This document shows, piece after piece, positions 10,251-22,400 of a stretch of DNA of 64,000 nucleotides. Within the stretch, counting starts at the first letter, position 1. Each line of letters opens with the position of its first letter. The position numbers were made by a program, and so were the translations under genes. Source of the stretch: Symbiodinium natans. Its lineage: Eukaryota; Sar; Dinophyceae; Suessiales; Symbiodiniaceae. Location: contig CAJNDS010000759.1 in the NCBI GenBank assembly GCA_905221605.1, forward strand, positions 1 to 64,000, read 5' to 3'. Below the pieces are notes generated by a model. The model was given only the letters and a program-made list of their open reading frames with translations, was not told the DNA's origin and searched no databases.

Positions 10251-13200
10251 AGACGGACCATGTGGATAAAAAGTAATTAGATGACATCATGCATCCAATG
10301 ACTGCACTTCACGCTTCTTGGCACCTCCTTGGTGTCCTTTTCGCTGATGTTCGAAAGGATATGAATTTCGTGAAGTGGAACGAATAGACTAGGGAAGACC
10401 AGGGCAAGAAGAGTGGCCTCTTGTTCGCATAAACCCTAAGCCTAAACACTAAACCCCATGATGAAAATCCCGAGCTCAAGAGGCTAATTAAACCTTAAGC
10501 AGACAAACCCTACCCATTCATCTCTAGGTTAACCCGAAAACCGACAACGAACCCTTAAACCCTTAAGTCCTAAGTGCTAAATGCTAAACTCAAATCCCTA
10601 TAAAACATTCGATGCCTCTGCCCAACCCAAACCTGGGCAGGAGAAGTTCAACCACGCCGCCGGTTTTTTTTTTGAAGGGTTGTTTCTTAAGTTTTTATTC
10701 TGTTTAAAATATAAAACAAAAGGGGTTGCCAAATAATACACAAAGGTCCATGCCACATAGGGTTATAGGGTTTTAGGGTTTTTAGGGTTTTAGGGTTCCA
10801 GGGGTTTTAGGGGTTTCGTGTTTCAGGATTTCGGGCTTGAGGGTTTGGAGTTGGGGGGTTTCGCGTGAATTAGGCCAAAGTGGCTATCCTGACAAGCTTC
10901 GGGCTTCTCAGTTTCGTGTTGTCGCAGCTCCCCCACCTTGTGCGGGCGGCCTGCAACCTCAGTGCACTCTGCAAACCGGACGACGCCCGCTAGAGGTTGA
11001 TCTTACTTGTTTTGTTTTCCCCAAACCGAAACCCCAAACCCTAAAACCCTAAACCCTAAACATCCCTAAACCCGAAACCCTAAACCCTAAACCCGTTTTG
11101 GGAGGAGGGGGTCGGGAGAGGAAGAGGAAAGGGCAGGCGGTGGTCTCTACCCGATATACTACTTGCACATTCAGGGCACTTGTACCCCAACTGCAAGTGT
11201 AGCTGGAACCCACTTACAAGCCCCCTTAAGTACCTCATGGGAGTATAGTTGGGTTCTAAGTACAGTTATAATTGGGTTACTAAGTACCATGAACCTCCAA
11301 ATAGGAGATCGTCTTTTTGCATCCACATCTTCTGGGTAGTCCAAGGTGCCAAAAGTCGTGGTTGACAGGGGCTTCCCTTTGTAGTCGAGCATGTAGCCTT
11401 TCAGCCTTCTACGGTATAGGGCTTGATGAAGGTTTGGGGTTCAGGAGCTTCGGTTTTTGGGGGTTTAATGCGAAGCTCATAGAATGACCCGACTCTACAG
11501 TCCATCTATGCGCAAAAACCTATGCCCCAAAGAGTGACACAGTGGCCATCGTCCGCACTCCCACAGCCTAAATCCCTGAAAACCCTAAAGAAGTGGGAAT
11601 AGCTCTGCCCTGATGCAATGAGAGTCATGGGTGTGTCGAAGATACTGCCCCTCAGTGTCTGACACCGTAGGCGCGTCGGTGTTCAAACCCCAAACCCGAA
11701 ACCCCTAAACCCAACCAACCCCAAACCCTAAGCCCTCAACCCAACACCCATATTGGTGAGTTCTCTAACTTATGGTCCTTTTTGTTGCGGCCCCTAAATA
11801 GTAAGCCTCCTCCCTCCCCCCACAAAAAAGCACACTTTCGAGAAGTGGCGATATGTGTTCTAACCCGAGACGAGACCTGCGGAAGGGGGGTGCCGGGATT
11901 CGCCCTCCTACACCCTAAACCCTAAACCCTAAACCCTAAACCCTAAACCCTAAACCCTAAACCCTAAACCCTAAACCCTAAACCCTAAACCCTAAACCCT
12001 GAGCCGCAGGGGCTGTAGGGGGTTTATATAGGGTTCAGTTTAGGGCCGTCCGGCACAGGTGCTCCTGAGTTTGCGAAGTGTTCTGATGAAGGTCTTGAGC
12101 CTCCTTCCCTAAACCCTAAACCCTAAACCCTAAACCCTAAACCCTAAACCCCAAACCCCAAACCCTAAACAGCAGCCAGTCATCTAAGAACCCTACACCA
12201 TGGGTTTTCAGCCAAGAACCTGCAAAAGCACAGGCCTCAGGTGCCCTGAACCCCAACACCCTAAGCTCTAGGGTTTAGGGTTTAGGGTTTAGGGTTTAGG
12301 GTTTAGGGTTTAGGGTTTAGGGTTTAGGGTTGAACCACAGGACAACAGGCCCAACTGTACACAGGTTTCCTGTGCTGGGCTTAGGGTTTAGGATCTAAGG
12401 TTCAGCACGTGCCTTTCATTCTGAGATATTCGGGTTTAGGGTTTAGGGTTTAGAGTTTAGGGTAGATATTCGGTCCCTTGTATAATCCCCATGAAGCCAA
12501 CAACGGGTCTCCCTTTCCCTGTTTCTGGGCTTCTGGAATCCACGAAACGAAAGCTGTAGCCCTCAACCGAAACCCGAAACCCTAAACCCTAAACCCTAAC
12601 TTGGAGGTTTGTGGGTTCTACATTGGGACCCTCGGCTTTGTGTACATGCCATACACTTTCGGAGTTATGGCTCTTCGAAGCCTCTTATCGTTACCTATGA
12701 ACAATCAAGTATTCCTGGCTCAAGAGCCTGACACGCATTTGTTCCAAGAACAGAAGTTTGGCCTGTTCGTCTGCGCGTGCTTGAACAAGCGTGGCGCGGG
12801 GTGGGGGGCGTGGGGGTTGCGGGGACCCTTGGATGTCGATTCCTTTCCACAGGGGCAACCCTAAACCCTAAACCCTAAACCCAGTAGAGTGCTGTCTAGT
12901 TTGCGGACTGTCAGGTTTGCACTTTCCCGTGATTACTGACATCGAGATTTCACACTGCAAATGGCATAGGACTTATATATGAGATGGGCCTCCAATCAGT
13001 CTTGTGCACATGGGTGGTTCTCTAAATTAGGGCCCTTGGGGGGGGGGGGGTCTTGTTTATAAGGGTGCCGAACTATAATCAGAACCCCCAAACAGGGACC
13101 CAAATTTAGCAAAGCAGAAAGCACACCTGCACCTTCTTCGCGCAGCCAGAATGGCTCCCAGAGTGATGTGGGTCTTTGCAAGTGGGGTCCCTCTTTGGCT

Positions 13201-13330
13201 CTGGGTCACGTCCAGCCGTCCAGGTCCAAGTTGCAGCTGAGGTTCGAAGGAAAACCCTAAACCCTAAACCCTAAACCCTAAACCCCTAAACCCTAAACCC
13301 TAAACCCTGGACCCTAAGCGGTGCGAGTGC
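10251..13330. repeat. Telomere-like arrays and MITEs upstream of the ankyrin gene
   Basis: CCCTAAA arrays lie at 11035-11095, 11912-12000, 12112-12170, 12570-12600, 12855-12880 and 13250-13310. TTTAGGG arrays lie at 10765-10820, 12265-12330 and 12430-12465. A family A MITE is at 11159-11303. Between them are short unique segments. One near 10905-10990 reads QLPHLVRAACNLSALCKPDD and may be an exon. The 87-codon frame at 12601-12864 has no recognisable family. Confidence 0.7.
11159..11303. mobile_element. MITE family A, copy 1
   Basis: The left end ACTTGCACATTCAGGGCACTT and right end TTACTAAGTACCATGAACCT are inverted relatives of the family ends (CTTGGAGGTTCATGGTACTT). The interior includes ACCCACTTACAAGCCCCCTT, shared with the other copies. 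No coding capacity. Confidence 0.75.
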
Positions 13331-13360
13331 TCTGAAGTATGCGCCTGCGCTGCCGCTAGC

Positions 13361-14431
13361 ATGATCCGTGTGTGGCGGGTTTCTGGGGAAGAGCTGGCCA
13401 CCATACCCGCAGAGGAACTGAGTGACGTTGTGTCATTGCAGCGCCAGCTTCGCGCAAAGCATGGGATGCCGGTCTCCCTTCAAAACCTCCTACATGACGG
13501 CCGAAAGCTGTCTGAGCAAGACAAGATAGGCGTGCCCCTGGAATTGCAGCTGATCCTGGCGACCTGTGTGCAGGGCACAGAGCGGAAAGCTGCACAAGAG
13601 CTTCATGAAGCAGCTTCTGCTGGAGAGGTTGAAGTAGTGCGCTTGCTGTTGCGCAGCGGCGTGGACAAGGATTTCACTGACAGCAGTACGGGCAGCACAG
13701 CCCTGATATCTGCATCTGGCAATGGTCACGTTGAGGTGGTGCGCATGCTATTGCAGGGCGGAGCGGCCAAGGATGTGGCAAACCGCTTTGGCAACACAGC
13801 TCTCATAAACGCATCTGGAAATGGCCACGCTGAGGTGGCGCGCTTGCTGTTGGAAAGCGGCGCTGCCAAGGACTTGACAAACCTCGTTGGCAACACAGCC
13901 CTCATCGGGGCATCAGAGCCTAGGGGACGAAAATGACCCCTAACAGGGTTCATAATCGCTAATAGAAATTTTAGTAGTATAGGGTATACAACCCCGATTT
14001 TCGGGTTCATTTGGTCCCCAAGGAGAAAGGCCACGTTGAGGTGGTGCGCCTGCTGTTGGAAGCTGGTGCTGCCAAGGACTTGATGAACAGCTTTGGCAAC
14101 ACGGCCTCTTGGCAGGCCAGGTGGTACCCTTGACCCTAATGTAGGTTATGTGTTCCCTTATAAAGCCCTAAACCCTAAAGCCTAAACCCTAAACCCTAAA
14201 CCCTAAACCCTAAACCCTAAACCCTAAACCCTAAACCCTAAACCCTAAACCCTAAACCCTAAACCCTAAACCCTAAACCCCACACCCTAGACCCAAAAAA
14301 GTGTACCCTTATTTTAAGATGGTTGCTGGGGTACCAAGGCCCTCATTGCCGCATCTGAAGCTGGGCACGCTGAGGTGGAGCGTCTGCTGCTGGAGGGCGG
14401 TGCTGCCACGTCCCCTCCGTTGTGCATCTGA
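13361..14431 (+). CDS. Ubiquitin-like plus ankyrin-repeat protein, three exons, complete
   Basis: Exons 13361-13915, 14023-14103 and 14339-14431 give an uninterrupted frame of 185+27+30 = 242 residues ending at TGA 14429-14431. Residues 1-66 (MIRVWRVSGEELATIPAEEL onward) form a ubiquitin-like domain with the typical LLHDGRKLSEQDKI segment. From about residue 70, ankyrin repeats follow with motifs NTALINASGNGHAEVARLLL, KGHVEVVRLLLEAGAAKDL and ALIAASEAGHAEVERLLL. Such proteins are abundant in Symbiodinium and are presumed protein-interaction modules; the partner is unknown. Without splicing, the first frame would run into the first intron and stop at 13936 mid-repeat. The ATG at 13361 begins the conserved N-terminus and follows a CCCTAAA array. 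Confidence 0.85.
13916..14022 (+). mobile_element. Introner-like MITE forming ankyrin intron 1 (GA-AG)
   Basis: The 107-bp insertion splits an ankyrin repeat between ASE and KGH. Its ends are imperfect inverted repeats (CCTAGGGGACGAAAATGACC; right-end complement CTTGGGGACCAAATGAACC). The codon GAG occurs at both borders, as expected for a short target duplication. Removing GAG...CCCCAAG, with acceptor AAG|GAG, restores the reading frame exactly. The GA donor and AG|G acceptor match the known non-canonical splice rules of Symbiodinium. Confidence 0.8.
14104..14338 (+). mobile_element. Introner-like MITE with internal CCCTAAA array, ankyrin intron 2 (GC-AG)
   Basis: Splicing ACG|GCCTCTTGG ... 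GGTACCAAG|GCC restores NTALIAAS in frame. GCC is duplicated at both borders. The element belongs to family F: GTGGTACCC at 14120 and GGGGTACCAAG at 14328, with TTCCCTTATAAAG and GTACCCTTATTTTAAG inside. A CCCTAAA array (about 14165-14285) occupies its middle. Confidence 0.8.
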
Positions 14432-14436
14432 AAAGG

Positions 14437-14535
14437 GTTCAGGGTTTAGGGTTTAGGGTTTAGGGTTTAGGGTTTAGGGTTTAGGGTTTAGGGTTTAGGG
14501 TTTAGGGTTTAGGGTTTAGGGTTTAGGGTTTAGGG
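14437..14535 (+). repeat. TTTAGGG array following the ankyrin stop codon
   Basis: About 13 perfect TTTAGGG copies starting six bases after the ankyrin stop codon. A second TTTAGGG array is at 14668-14725. Confidence 0.9.
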
Positions 14536-14954
14536 AAAATGGCTCCTCGACCCCAAGCCAGTAAAACCCCCCGAAACCCCCTAATCTTTGAAACTTGGGC
14601 CACCTCGCACTGCAAGGCTTCTGGGCTCTGGGCACAGCCCTGGAACTCTTGCAGAGTTTACAGGGTCTAGGGTTTAGGGTTTAGGGTTTAGGGTTTAGGG
14701 TTTAGGGTTTAGGGTTTAGGGTTTCGGAGCCTGCGGGCCCCCAACGCATTTGCTGTGCGGGCCCTGCTACGGTTGCAAGAGTCTACCCCCCAAAACCAAG
14801 TAGCTCCCAACCTATGCCCCGAAATTCTTCACTCAAGACTCGAATCCCCGGAACCCTGAACTCGAATCCCTAAACCTCCATCCGAGAATCTGCTTAGAAG
14901 CTCCCAGCCCTGAACCCTCAACCCCCAAAACCCAAATCCCCTGAAACCTTAAAC

Positions 14955-15155
14955 TCGTATCCCTAAACCCTCAACCCTAAACCCTAAACCCTAAACCCTA
15001 AACCCTAAACCCTAAACCCTAAACCCTAAACCCTAAACCCTAAACCCTAAACCCTAAACCCTAAACCCTAAACCCTAAACCCTAAACCCTAAACCCTAAA
15101 CCCTAAACCCTAAACCCTAAGCCCTAAGCCCTAAGCCCTAAACCCTAAACTCACC
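14955..15155 (-). repeat. Long CCCTAAA array
   Basis: Nearly perfect CCCTAAA copies, drifting to CCCTAAG at the 3' end. TTTAGGG runs at 15255-15330 follow. The rest of 14536-15480 is unique or degenerate telomere-like DNA without a gene. Confidence 0.9.
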
Positions 15156-15482
15156 TACCTGAGCTTGAGAAGTTACTGCTTCGGGGTCACCAGGATGCCT
15201 CCTGAACCTGAAGACCTAAACCCGAATCGGGCCTGAACCCTGAGCCCCAATTCTTAGGGTTTAGGGTTTAGGGTTTAGGGTTTAGGGTTTAGGGTTTAGG
15301 GTTTACGGGGTTAGGGTTTAGGGTTCAGGGTTCAGGGGAGTAAGGCTTGAAGCCTAAGATAGACCTCCCAGAACGAACTGGCTGCCAAAGACCCAGGAGA
15401 TCCCATCGTTTAGGGCTTGGGGTTTAAAGCAAACATAGCGATTCGGGTTTAGAGTTTGGGGTTTAGAGTTTAGGGTTTCGTA

Positions 15483-15605
15483 AGTCTACTTAGTATCCCC
15501 TGCAAACCTGATTATTAATCCCCATAACCCACCTTACTAACCCTTCTTTATTAAGTAAAAGGGTTTCCAAGTAGGGTTAGGGTAGCTTGGAAGTACAGGG
15601 TTTCA
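15483..15605. mobile_element. MITE, family F/F-like
   Basis: Contains TAAGTCTACTTAGTA, CATAACCCACCTTACTAACC and TTAAGTAAAAGGGTTTCCAAG. The same order (AAGTCTACTAAAC, CATAACCCACCTTACTAACC, AAGTCAAAAGGGCACCCAAG) is seen at 26392-26512. Confidence 0.65.
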
Positions 15606-15639
15606 ATCCACATCCCCTAGAAAAGCACAACTTCGTTGA

Positions 15640-15760
15640 CGGCTGGGGGGGGGGGGGGCTTCTTGTTTTGTTTTGTTTTTTTTTGTTTTTGTTTAATTTT
15701 GTGTGTGTGTGTGTTTTTCTTGTTTCTTTTTTTTGGGGGGGGCAGTAGGAAGGGGGAAGG
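15640..15760. repeat. Homopolymer-rich tract (G, T, GT)
   Basis: A G-run, then TTTTG repeats, a GT microsatellite, and a T-run passing into a G-run. It is one of several T-to-G run junctions in the window. Confidence 0.8.
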
Positions 15761-15880
15761 GGGAGTGATGTTTAATTATTAAAGATGACTTCGTGTGAAT
15801 CCATCTGCCCTAAACCAAGCATGCTGGATGACGAGGTGACGACGAGAGCAAACCCTAAACCCTAAACCCTAAACCCTAAA

Positions 15881-15955
15881 AGCATCTGGCCACAATCCCC
15901 GAAGACAGAGTCCACCCCCAGCACCGAGCTCGACAGCCTGTTGCCAGGGTGCGCG
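15881..15955 (+). CDS. Possible short exon, unassigned
   Basis: A unique 75-bp segment preceded by CCCTAAA (15850-15880) and followed immediately by GTTTAGGG. One frame reads KTESTPSTELDSLLPGCA. It lies just upstream of the LIM exons and may be an earlier exon of that gene. No family is recognised. Confidence 0.3.
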
Positions 15956-15968
15956 GTTTAGGGTGGTT

Positions 15969-16111
15969 CTAAGGGTGGTTACATGTGCCCTCAATTGATC
16001 CCTTACCTCCGTTTAGAGGGTTCTGAGGTATGGGCCCTTGGGTTGCATAAGGGGCTTCTCAGGGGTCGCCGTTTTAGGGCCCATACCAACGGACCATGTG
16101 GCTACCCTAAG
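15969..16111. mobile_element. MITE family B, copy 1
   Basis: Left end CTAAGGGTGGTTACATG and right end CATGTGGCTACCCTAAG are inverted copies. The interior GATCCCTTACCTCC, GGGTTCTGAGGTATGGGCCC and AGGGCCCATACC recurs at 18322-18455, 29607-29709 and 42360-42510. Confidence 0.8.
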
Positions 16112-16316
16112 AATGGTCCTTCCGACGCAATCTGCTGGGCTCAAAAGCAGTGTTTGGGCCTCTCTCCGGAACAGATTCCAGAAAATCAAGCGAGCCGCCA
16201 AATTCGATCTCAAGCCATCTTAGCCCTGCCTACACCCTAAACCCCAAACCCTAAACCCTACATCCTAAACCCTAAACCCCAAACCTTCTGTTCCGGAGAA
16301 CGTCACCTTCCTCACG

Positions 16317-16400
16317 ATGCGCCCCTCGATGCGCTGTGCCGCCTGCGCCTTGGAGCTTGATGGGAAGCCGCCTGGTGCAACTTTTGGGAGTTTGGCAGCT
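16317..16400 (+). CDS. LIM exon: first zinc pair (CAAC)
   Basis: Reads MRPSMRCAACALELDGKP; the Cys pair is encoded at 16335-16346. It is preceded by CCCTAAA (16230-16290) and followed by a 400-bp TTTAGGG array. With the 17732 exon it gives CxxC-x18-HxxC. Confidence 0.6.
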
Positions 16401-19400
16401 TCGGAGAGGCTTCTGGGTTCAGGGTTTAGGGTTTATAGGGTTTAGGGTTTAGGGTTTAGGGTTTATAGGGCTTAGGGTCTAGGGTTTAGGGTTTAGGGTT
16501 TATAGGGTTTAGGCTTTATAGTGTTTAGGGTCTAGGGTCTAGGGTTTAGGGTTTAGGGTTTATAAGGTTTCGGGTTTCGGGTTTAGGGTTTAGGGTTTAG
16601 GGTTATAGGGTCTAGGGTCTAGGGTTTAGGGTTTAGGGTTTATAGGGTTTAGGGTCTAGGGTCTAGGGTTTAGGGTTTATAAGGTTTCGGGTTTCGGGTT
16701 TAGGGTTTATAGGGTGTAGGGTTTAGGGTTTATAGGGTTTAGGGTCTAGGGTCTAGGTTTTAGGGTTTATAAGGTTTCGGTTTCGGGTTTCGGGTTTAGG
16801 GTTTAGGGTTTAGTCGTAAGAAGGGTATGGCAGTCAGAGCGACTGGTTGTTTGCTTACTCTGGGCCTTGTGCAATCATACCCTTCACTGTTTACGGGCCT
16901 TGTAACCTCTGAGCTGTAGACGAAGGCATCCTTCAGGCATTGGCTCTTAGGGTTTCTAGTTACAGGTACTGAAACCCCCACTGCATATACCCTGGAAGGG
17001 ATTCTGGTGGGTACCCCCTTCCCTGATTCCCAACTAAGAGACCAGTAAGTTTAACCTTTCCATTTTGCGAAAGCTCTCCCCTCAAACTTGGGGGGAGCTT
17101 TCGTTCAATACCCAACGTAAGCTGATCTGTATAGGGGGTTGGGGGCAAAATTGGTCCAGATGTCAAAGCTAGTCCCGGGCTGGTGCTGAATTTTTGAGCA
17201 GTCTTCGTTTGCAGCTTGGCGTCCCGGTTTTTGGAGAAACGAAGGTCTGCTGATGCTCCTGATGCGCGGGTGCTTTTTTTGTCCCCAGAGCGGAGAGTCT
17301 GCCTGTCCGGGTGACATTTTCCAGAGAACTAGACGATGTAGCCCTATGGCGAAGGTTTCTGCACACGCGCTACCTTCTTGGAGTCCTGAAATGGCCTCGC
17401 CTGCCCTTGAACCATGACAAGCCCCGACTTGCAGTCCCCTTTGCGGCAAGCTGCGCAGAGCCCCTGCGTGATAGAAGGTTCATTTGAATTGCACATATGG
17501 CCTACATTCCAGCCTGAACCCTAAACCCGGAACCCGAAAACTTTGTTTGAAATCACGGACTCTCATTTTAGCTGTATACATATATATATATATACATACA
17601 TATTTTTTATTTATGGATTTATTTATTCAGTCATGTATTTATTTTTTTATCTTGCTATTTCTTTTTATTGCAAAAAATGTAAACGGTTAAACGCCCGAAG
17701 GTCACGACTCAATCCCGGACACTCCCCCAAGGTACATGCGCTTCGATGGCCACGTGTATCACCCGCAGTGCCTCACCTGCCAGGACTTGGTGTGTGGGTT
17801 TAGGGTTTAGGGTTTAGGGGTGCGGGTTAGCGTTTTAGGGTTTAGGCTGCATAACGCAGCCCTAAGAGACGTCGGGGACTGGAATCGAACTTTTAAGGTT
17901 GTAAGGTTTATAGTTTATAAGGGGGAGGGTTCGAGGATGAAAGCTTGGGGCTTTTCAAATCTCCAGGTTTCATGAGGTGCGCTGTGCTTGGCATTGAGTC
18001 AAACCTCCCCTCAAGTTCCAAACTCTGACTCCCTTGCCCTGTAGTACCCTCATTCCCCTTCTAGGGGTTTACGTTCCCTAACCCCTTTAAGCAAAAAAGG
18101 GCACCCTTTTGAATCCCAGGTTACTGGGCAGCCTAGCCCCTAAACCCACGCAACACCTTTCAAGCCCCTCAGCCCACTGACTAAGTCCCTCAAAATGTCG
18201 CACCCCTAAACCCCTAGAGCCCCCTGCAAACCTGAAATCCCAAAGCCTCCAGACCACAGAACCCCGTCAAACTCTAAAGCCCTGCATGCCCACCCTCAAC
18301 CCTAAACCCTCCTTCTCCAAGGCCCTTAATATGGTCCCTTGCCTCCTTAAAGGGTTCTGAAGTATGGGCCCTTGGGTTGTACAGGGTATAAAGTGGGTTA
18401 TATAAGGGGCACACGTTTCAGGGCCCGTACTCAGGGATCATGTAACTACCCTGAGACCAAGTCTTGAAAGGGACTAGCAGGGTCCCACGCGTTTGCCCTG
18501 GGGCGTTTCTGATGAAGGGATTGGGTGTTTCAGTGGTTTAGGTTTGGGGTCAGTGGGATGAGGGTTTGGGGTCTTAAAGGTATTTAGTGCTTAGAGGTCA
18601 GGGGGGGATGAGACGCGTAGCTCCATGGTCCCTGAATGTGATCCCTTGCTTCCTTAAAGAGCCCAATAGCCCCCCTAAACCGTGACCCTAAACCCTAAAA
18701 CCCTAAAGCCCTAAAACTCCAAAACCCTTAAAACCCAAAAACCCTAAACCCTCAACCCTAAACCCTAAACCCTAAACCCTACTAGGCCCTACACCCTAAA
18801 TCGGGTTATTGGCCCTGAAACTCCATGATGATTGAAGGCTGTTGAGGTCCTCAGAAACACCCGAGAGCCCTAAACCCTAAACCCTAAACCCTAAACCCTC
18901 TCGAGGAGTGCGGTGAGCCTGTGCAGCAGCTGGTCGGCAGTTTTTTTTTTTTTTTTTTTTTTAAGCCATGGTCCTTTCAGGGTACTCTCCCTCCCCACAA
19001 CAAAACATAAGTAAATTCATAAATCTTAGATATCAATATGTGCATAATATATATATATATGCAATATATACACACACATATATATGGTACCCCCCCCCTG
19101 GAGAATCTACCTCCAGAGGGCGGGGGTTTAAGATACCTGTAATTTTAATTTCTTCGTTTAAATTATTTTTTCGTTTAAGTCACGGTTTTCGTCCTTATAT
19201 ATGTGTAGGATATGATTTCCTACATCATTCTCCTATATGCTGAGAGTGAGGTGTAAGTTTTTTTTTTTTTTATTTTAGTGTGTGTCTTGTTTATAAGCAG
19301 TTGGGTTGCTTATAAGCAGTGGGGTTGCTTATAAGCAGGAGGAGGGGAGGGGGCCCCAGGACCTCTGTGACACCCCCCCCCCCCCCAATGAAAGATCATC

Positions 19401-22400
19401 CATGACCAGATACCCTCATCTTACTCAGTAGAGCCCAAGACCTGTGAACATGAAAATGTTACTGAAGCATTTGGTTAAAGAGCGAGAAGTGTACGTGAAC
19501 AAGTAGTTGCCATGAAGCGCGTGGGAGCGGTATCAGGCCTCATCTCCTTGGAAAACGGTGTCTGCAAACTTGAATTGGTTCAGAGCTCCTTCACTCCAAG
19601 CACTTCCGCATCCACAGCTTCTATGCCTAATCCCTCGTCTCCTCCACAGGTCATCTCTACCATAGTCGAGGAAATCAAGAGTGGCACCCTCGAGACACAT
19701 CCCACGAAGCAAGACTTGACATCACACCAAGTCCAATCACATGTGATCTATCTCCAGCACAAGTTCTCCCTAGTACCAGGGTCCCAGGGCGGCTGGACTC
19801 AGTTGGCAGAAGATGCACTTCGCCAGTGGTTGAAAACCAAAAAACGTGGTGCAGCAGCTAAAGCCAGTTCGTCAAAGCAGGTGCTCGCCATCACAGATGA
19901 ACCGGGGCGTGCGTCATCACCAGAGGCTACCACATCGTCGTCGTCTACCGGCCCGGGCTTATCAACGCAGTCGCTCGCCATCGCAAACGAACCGTCACCA
20001 CCCTCGGCTACCACACACGAGAACGCACCACATGATACGCCGCCGTCTCCTACCGGCCAAGCGCTCGCAGCCGCAGAGAATGAAGGCGATTCCTCGTCGA
20101 GTTCTTCTTCGTCGTGACACATCAAGCGAGCCCGACACCGTGTATTACGTGATTGGCATGATTTGGCGGCTTCTTGTGTACATATCTTGCGTGACTCGCA
20201 AAACAACGCCAAGAAGCGTAGAATCGCAAACGACTTGCTTCAGAGTATCAAGGCCTCTAAGGCACAGTGGGACTCAAACAGGTAAGCAAAGGAGTCCACG
20301 CAGCAGATGACAGAATCTTCCTTAAGACCGGCTGCCTGCTTTGGATTGCAGTTGAAAACAAAAGGCGCGTGCTTATAAACAGCTCGCTTGCTTATAAGCA
20401 GCTCGCTTGCTTATAAACAGCCCATCTGACAGTAAGCCAGTATATATGGTGTCTTGTGTCAGGCTCCTCAGTTAGTTACCTTTGGTGTTATAGATTCTTG
20501 GCTTCTTTAACTTGCCATGCAAGAGTGTATCGCGATCGCCCAACACACCTACATCAAGTATGTCGACAAGCCCGTCCACGTCGTCGTCGCCACGGGTGAG
20601 CACTGCATCTCTGATCTGCCTTTGATTGAAGTGCAAGGAAAGGGGAAGAAATTCAAGGAGTTCTTCCATATCGTTGAGAACGTTACCCCAGAGCGCCTAA
20701 CACAAATCCGAGAGGTTATGTGTGCAGATGAAATCGTAGTGGGTCGCTTACCCGGCTTCGTCAGTCCAGGCGATGCTTTAGGTGAAAGTTGTCACCTACA
20801 GCTAGTTGTAGACAGCGCCGCCAACACCGTCCTGCAGTTCTTCCACTCGTCGGTGCCCTTGCCTTGGGGTGTAGTCAAAGCGTTCTGTCGCGGGGGCAGC
20901 GTCAAAATCTTGAACTACAAGATCGCCACCAATTCCGACCTCGTGAAGCGAGGCTTCCTAGTAACGCTTTCCAAGATCAAGGGTGAGCAATGGCTAACAC
21001 AATCTCTTCAAGAGAAACTTCGCCGCCCACCCAAGAACGGGGATATGGATGGAAATGCAAGCGGTGGTTCATGGGATGTAACACCCGATGAGCTCCGCGA
21101 GGGCATCGCCTACATCAACAAGAATGCGCCCGTGGCGAACTCCAACAATGAACAGTTCCTGTGGTCTCTACTCAATGAACGTGACAAGGAATCACCTATT
21201 CTCGGATGGCCTCTACACATTGTGAGCCGAGCATGCTCCAATCGCAGCCTTGGGAATTCCCAAGCAGAAGCCGAGCATTTCTTCCCCTTACTGGTCCCCG
21301 ACTTGAACCCCACCATCATGGACAGGGTCCTGCCGCTCGTTGTCCCTACTATGCCCACGCATGGCTTGATGATTCTTGGCAGAGCAGGGATTGGCAAAAC
21401 TCCTCTTGCCATCATCGTGGCCGTTGCCAGACACCACCTGGCATCTCGCAACATCGAAGGTGTCGTGGTGGGATGGCGCCGATCCAAGCAGATCGACGGA
21501 TTTCGGGAGTGCCCAGGTGAACTACACATTCCCGTTATCTTGGATGACACTATCCTTTCTTCTATATCATTCGAAGACATCAAGTCCTTCCTGGACGTGG
21601 GTGAGACATGTCTAGTTGACGCTCGATACCGAGCCGCGAAGTTTGTTCGCAACCAGGTCAAGATTCTGCTTAACAACCAGTGGGAGGAGGATGATGAGCC
21701 AGATGATCTCTCCTACCGCAACAGCATCAGTTGGAAGCAGTTCAAGAAAATGATCTCCTCAACCCTTGGCGATGCGCCCATGCCCCACATGATGGCAATT
21801 CTCAAACGGGCTTCCGTCATCATCGCTGGTCACAAAGGTGTGTACGTCCGTGTCGCAAGTGAGCACCAGTCGCAAACCATACATCGTTTCGAAGGAGGTG
21901 GAGTTACCGAAGATTGGCTTACCACAAGAGCTTCCACTCCAAGTACAAGGATGGCATCTATGCCAAGTACAGTGGTTACGAGGAAAAGCTGCAGGTAGAA
22001 GCTGACTTCATCAGTGATCTGCTGGCGACCTCTGAAGAAAAGGAGTACATGCGTCGTGGAGCCACCTACGACTCATGGGCAGAAGAAGCCGACACAGCAC
22101 CCGTAGAGTACCCACCTACACCTCGTTCGCGCCCGGCATCATCCAACGCTGCACAGAGTCCCGTCATCAAGTCGCCCCCGCCTAAAATGATGAAGAAGTC
22201 CGAGGACGATGACGCAGATGAAGAGGCAGCAAAGGCTATGCACTCAGACGAAACAGTGACATCCAGGTTTATGCTGATTCGGATCGTGATATGGCATCGA
22301 CGACACCGCCGTCACTTCGTCCATGCCGGTTTTGCTTCTCGACTTCATCCGGCTAAGCGTAGGCTCCATCACTCCAAGAAACATCGCGAATGGTCAAAAC

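Noticed and set aside
6651-10280. Ser/Leu/Phe-rich or Arg/Glu-rich frames in the CT/GA region
   Set aside because: Low-complexity composition, overlapping frames on both strands, no domain.
12601-12864. 87-codon frame in the telomere-like region
   Set aside because: Starts at TTG, no family resemblance, and begins in a MITE-end-like TTGGAGGTTTGTGGG sequence.
17870-17900. tRNA-like T-arm on the minus strand (GTTCGATTCCAGTCCCCGAC)
   Set aside because: A B-box-like stretch is present, but no matching acceptor strand, D-arm or anticodon arm is found beside it.
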